Positions 57,952 through 64,000 of a stretch of 64,000 nucleotides of DNA are shown one piece after another (the stretch's first letter is position 1; each line of letters opens with the position of its first letter). Source of the DNA: Adiantum capillus-veneris (taxonomy: Eukaryota > Streptophyta > Polypodiopsida > Polypodiales > Pteridaceae). The notes beneath the pieces are model-generated. The model had not been told where the DNA came from. It was given only the letters and a program-made list of their open reading frames with translations, and did not search any database. Where the stretch lies: positions 92,975,476-93,039,475 of the forward strand of contig CM043944.1 of the NCBI GenBank assembly GCA_014529385.2. Reading direction: 5' to 3'. The position numbers and the translations under genes are program-made.

Positions 57952-58198
57952 CTCGGGGGGTTCACTATGTGTAAAACTACCATATCACGTGCGTTCAAGA
58001 CATGTTTGTAAAACCCCTTATCTGTAAATTTTTTTAGAAATATAATGTACCCTTTTCTTTTAAAATCTGTAAGTTTTTTTCAAATTTGAAAAAATAATGT
58101 CCTTTTGTATATATATTTTGGTAAGTTTCAAGAACTTTAAATACCCTTATGTTGAACTCACGTAATAGGTTACATTTTTCTTAGGTGACCTGCCCAGG
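57952..58198 (-). mobile_element. 247-bp MITE, second copy (hAT-like), 8-bp target duplication
   Basis: Reverse-orientation relative of 24526-24771. It has the same end CTCGGGGGGTTCACTATGTG / GAACCCCTCGAG and the same subterminal ATCACGTGCGTTCAA. It is flanked by GCCAAGTG at 57944-57951 and 58199-58206. The other LINE copies have this site uninterrupted (CAAGTGCCAAGTRAGTTTA near 47860 and 52080), so the empty site is visible in the same window. Confidence 0.9.
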
Positions 58199-58206
58199 GC
58201 CAAGTG

Positions 58207-58850
58207 TGAGTTTATGCTTGTGGTCTCTTGAATCTATGAGAAGGTGATGTGTCAATTGCACATGGAAAGAGGAATCTCAAAAAAATTGTAAGCACTGGAT
58301 GTCCATTGTCACCAACTCTCTTTGGTTTATGCATCGATCAATTCGAACAAATGGTAATTGACTTTATGCAAGAAGGCATTGAAGGGGTCAATATTTGCAA
58401 TGCGGTAATCATGCTTTTGTTGTATGTGGATGATGTAGTGCTTCTATCACACACTTTAGAAGATGCAAAAAAGCTTATGGTTTTCCTTGAGAACTTTTGC
58501 TTGCATAGTTGGTTGATTGCAAATGAATCCAAAACAAAGGTTATGCATGTGAAAACCATCCATAAGGAGAAGCCATGCATTGTGTACAACAATGAGACAC
58601 TTGAAGTTGTTGAGAGCTTTAGATACCTTGGCCTTGAGGTTTCCATCCAATCACAAGTGGCATGAATGTGTTATGCATCATTTGGAAGCAGGAAAGAGAG
58701 CATATTATGCATTTGAGAACATGTGTAATGCGGTTTCTCAAGAAGTACCTTTTTGATGCATTGGTGACACCGGTTCTTCTTTATGGAGTTGAAGTGTGGG
58801 ATGGAAGCATCTCAAAGTCTACTTTGAAAGATTTTGATAATTTTTAAAGC
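58207..58850 (+). pseudogene. LINE copy 3 RT, catalytic and C-terminal part
   Basis: The open frame 58249-58665 has TGCPLSPTLFGLCIDQFEQM (with part of motif 4 lost), MLLLYVDDVVLLSHTLEDAK with catalytic YVDD (58423-58437), NESKTKVMHVKTIHKEKPC and TLEVVESFRYLGLEV. After a frame change come KYLFDALVTPVLLYGVEVWD and SISKSTLKDFDNF (58738-58847). Confidence 0.85.
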
Positions 58851-59468
58851 GTTTTCTTACAAACTTTCTCCAAGTTAAGATACAAACACCATATATGCTC
58901 CTACTTCTTGAGTCAAGATCTCTTCCAATTGAGATTATGGGCATGGAAAGGGTTGTGGAGTACATGATAAAGATGCGTCAAAACCCCTCACATTGACTTC
59001 CTACAAATGCATGGGAAGCAAGCAAAAAAGTTCAAAAGACGCATAAAAGCAAGATCTTGAGCACGGGATGGATGCAAGACATATAGAAGTCGTTTGTGAG
59101 ATGGGATGCATTACACTTGCTACATGATGCTTCAACTGACTACCAAGTGAATGAATCTTTTCTACAACGCCAATGTATTAGGGCTTGGGAGAAATCCGGT
59201 GGGTCTTCATACATTACACCACCCATATTGCTCGCAACTATAAACCATGTTCTTTGCTGAAAGAGGAAATCGTACTCAATGTTACATGCTTGAGCCAATC
59301 CCCTTGTCGGTGATACACACTATCGGAGAAATTTGGCTTAGCCCTCCCATTCCCTTCGATGCAAGACATGGCATTGGGGAAATGGAGAAGAGTCAAATTG
59401 ATTGTGCACATTATGCTCATTGCAAGTTCAAGAGTCTAAGTACCACACACTACTAGAGTGCTCAACTT
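58851..59468 (+). pseudogene. LINE copy 3 ORF2 C-terminal region
   Basis: Decayed coding sequence. The clearest part is HGIGEMEKSQIDCAHYAHCK (59370-59430) followed by STTHY, stop, and a CSTFGH-like reading near 59460, recalling the Cys/His motif at the C-terminus of plant LINE ORF2 (RxxxPxERxCxxC...EdExH...C). Copy 2 lacks this part. Confidence 0.55.
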
Positions 59469-59675
59469 TTGGTCACATCTGAACTTGCTTCTCTCACATT
59501 TTCAGCCACGACTAAGACCTACACACTTTCCTCTCCGAGCCACAATGTGGGATCTCCATTGCGACTCTCATCACCAAAATTTTGGAGCATCAAGAGTCAC
59601 TCATCAACCATACACATACTACATCACATGTAACGTTGGTTCAATAGGTCATATTTGACCTCCGAGGATGATAAT

Positions 59676-59682
<7 letters not shown>
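59469..59682 (+). other. LINE copy 3 3' region
   Basis: It is homologous to 52850-53063 (GCTTCTCTCACATTTTCAGC; CTACATCACATGTAACGTTG; TTTGACCTCCGAGGATGATA). AATAAAA at 59670 is a candidate poly(A) signal. In both copies it runs directly into (CT)n. Confidence 0.75.
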
Positions 59683-60097
<415 letters not shown>

Positions 60098-60100
<3 letters not shown>

Positions 60101-60279
60101 GGCCACCCACACAATCACTGTCTCTATGTGGACTTCAGATCGCCAATGGCCATCAATTTTAGCATGAAACCTATTTACATCTTTGAAGAAAAAAAGCCCC
60201 TCGTCCACTCTTGGGTAGTCTATTGTTTCCCAATGTCACTATAGTTTCTACCTCTTCACTCTCCCTTGTCAATAGGCAC

Positions 60280-60314
<35 letters not shown>

Positions 60315-60698
60315 GCTACACTCGCAAAACATTCACCTTGAATCTTCATGTAATCCATCTCTCTTGATTGTTATCACCAATATCTACGCTCTTCGTTAAT
60401 CTCACCTTGCTCATCGCCCGTACACGAGAGCTCCTATATGTCCCATCCATAAGCAACCGGTAATCGATTTGCTGACCCCTTTACCAACAACGCCCCACAA
60501 GATTGCAACGGTTCTACATCAAAAACTTCATGTCTAAAATTCAATAGAGGGATCTTTGCGGCACTTGGCGGTGGGCTTATGAGCTTTTTTATTCCATCAG
60601 ACAATGCGGCATCAAAATCCTCCAATTTATTCGACAAAAACCCTCAACTCTGGATTGCGATTTGCAATAGATCAACCTAATTATTAATTTTTTCCCTT
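60098..60698. other. No gene recognised; short (CA)n at 60283-60311
   Basis: Apart from the CA run I see no repeat and no convincing frame. Confidence 0.4.
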
Positions 60699-61194
60699 GT
60701 GATGGAGATGAACGATGCCAATAACCCTTTCAATTGGACTACTAATTCACCTCTCTCACCACCAACCCTAGAGCAACAAGTATTCTTGTTGCAACAAGAA
60801 TTAAACATTGCAAATCAATGCCTTGTAGTGGCTAACCAGAAAAGAGCACGCGACGAGGACAATGAAGATGAACATATGATCCAAATTTGAAGGTCGTGTT
60901 CGAAGCTCAACAAACCAGTGAAAAGGCAAAGAAAAGTAAAAAATCTTTCACGTTTTTCAAGTTCAATGGTCACAAAATTGGTAAAACAGTGCTATCTTGG
61001 TTCCCGTCTTGGTTAATTCAATTCAACAATTATTTTGTTGGTAAATATTTCAATGAAAAAGATAAAATTAAATGTGCTACTAATCACCTTTCTGGTCAAG
61101 CTTCACTTGAGTGGAGCATGCTTCGTAAAACGATTGATTAGTAGGGGGCATGTCAACACCAAGTGCACCGTTTCCCAATGTTGGGAGATGGTCG
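60699..61194 (+). pseudogene. Gag (capsid) remnant of another LTR element
   Basis: The frame at 60699 reads MMEMNDANNPFNWTTNSPLS, a coiled stretch LEQQVFLLQQELNIANQCLV and a basic end. After a stop at 60888 the next frame continues FTFFKFNGHKIGKTVLSWFP, WLIQFNNYFVGKYFNEKDKI and HLSGQASLEWSML (to 61140). This is the start of a retrotransposon gag capsid. It stops at 61141 and is followed by a microsatellite. No LTR or pol is nearby. Confidence 0.55.
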
Positions 61195-63220
<2,026 letters not shown>

Positions 63221-63221
63221 C

Positions 63222-63360
63222 ACATTAGGGGGGAAACAGGGTATAGGGGGGCCACTTATCTTGGCAGTTTATGGAACTACTTAAAACTTAATCAAGCTTT
63301 AATTTATTTCTCCAAAAAATAAGAGATTTTACCAAGTTTGGCTAGAGGTAATTTCCCCCC
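63222..63360 (+). repeat. Possible end of a long-TIR element
   Basis: ACATTAGGGGGGAAACAGGG followed by TATAGGGGGGCCACTTATCT and TGGCAGTTTA resembles the left end of the MITE at 50933 (CATTAGGAAGAG..., TTGGCAGTTTA). The opposite end is not found before the window ends. Confidence 0.4.
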
Positions 63361-64000
63361 AAAAAGTGTTTCTTTTCAATTTCAAAATTCTCAAAAGCAT
63401 TTCCCTCTCTTTCCCCTTATTTCATCTCTCTATTCTATTTTCCTTCTCCCAAAAGTTGAAAAATCCCTCTATTTCTCTCTCTTGGTCTGCTGGAAAGTGC
63501 ACATGAATACTTAAAAAGGTCCATTCTCTCTCTAAAATGTCCAAAAATCTTTGTCTATCCTCCTCTTATTCCATTTAGGCTCTACCTCAACTTTCCATCA
63601 TTATCTTTCTCTCTCTTTGTAACTAACTCCAATTGACACTTTCCCCATGTCACACTATTGAGAATGTGGAAGAACATTTTCTTTAGCCAATCTCTCTTTG
63701 AAGCAAGATTTCTCTCTCTAATCTCTCTCCCACCCTCTTCCCCCACTCCACAACCACTACAAAACATCTACAATGGATGTTCACTCTCTCTCTCTCTCTA
63801 ACTCTCTCTCTCTCTCTCTCCCCAGCTTTGTCATCAGCTCCACACCCACTACAGTAGCTTGGCTATGTCTACCTTCACTCCATTCTATCTTTTAAAACCT
63901 TTGAGTATTCATCGATGGCATGATGGTCTAGCTCTCTTCATCTCTGGAGTTTCTATGTGCATCTTCTTCATTTACCTAATGCACCTACTAAGTTTTGCAT
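63361..64000. other. Pyrimidine-rich stretch, no gene recognised
   Basis: Rich in CTCTCT and TTTCTC on the + strand (notably 63410-63480, 63700-63730 and 63785-63820). No open frame or repeat beyond that. Confidence 0.45.

Noticed and set aside
57801-57998. Minus-strand ORF beginning MNARDMVVLH, shared with 24725
   Set aside because: The shared start is the end of the 246-bp MITE and is not a protein domain.

Overview
The window is repeat-dominated nuclear DNA of a land plant. I see no host single-copy gene, rRNA, tRNA, CRISPR array or bacterial-style operon. Retrotransposon families of plant type (a Ty3/gypsy chromovirus with a Met-initiator-tRNA primer site, a Tat/Ogre-like Ty3/gypsy element with a second RNase H, a third Ty3/gypsy lineage, and a LINE) together with very long CT/CA/GA microsatellites suggest a large-genome plant. 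A fern or other non-seed plant is my guess, with low confidence. Almost every coding region is broken by stops, frameshifts or insertions, so most genes are given as pseudogenes.

Layout. 1-3.6 kb: unrecognised DNA with a CA/GA microsatellite, a 64-bp tandem duplication and three roughly 290-bp periods, each ending in a palindrome. 3.6-11.1 kb: two defective copies (A, B) of one LTR family, with long terminal repeats at 7211-7635 and 10194-11113. They carry a lysine/glutamate-rich coiled-coil 'tail' ORF that I do not recognise. 11.1-43.4 kb: element F on the + strand (gag, protease, RT, RNase H, integrase with two HHCC fingers, a second protease-like domain, a third copy of the tail ORF, and an LTR at 42402-43377). 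F is interrupted at 13009-33156 by element D, a chromovirus on the - strand with its own LTR pair. D is interrupted in gag by element E (19517-30616, + strand). E is interrupted at the protease/RT boundary by a 246-bp MITE with a target duplication. D also carries a 457-bp terminal-inverted-repeat element in its integrase. The nesting is therefore MITE in E in D in F.

43.4-46.6 kb: a minisatellite with a period of about 100 bp, an unidentified ORF-like stretch and a long-TIR MITE remnant. 46.6-59.7 kb: three copies of one LINE family (coiled-coil ORF1; endonuclease plus RT ORF2) separated by clusters in which short conserved modules alternate with CT and CA microsatellites. One copy has a tandemly duplicated ORF1 region, one has internal deletions, and the most complete (54.9-59.7 kb) is split by a second copy of the 246-bp MITE. 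59.7-61.4 kb: more microsatellites around a small gag remnant. 61.4-64 kb: AT-rich DNA without recognisable genes, with one end of another possible long-TIR element.

The genes form retrotransposition modules (capsid, protease, RT/RNase H, integrase or endonuclease). They do not form a host pathway. The least conventional parts are the post-integrase protease plus coiled-coil tail ORF of the F/A/B family, its doubled integrase zinc finger, and the extra ORF ahead of gag in E.
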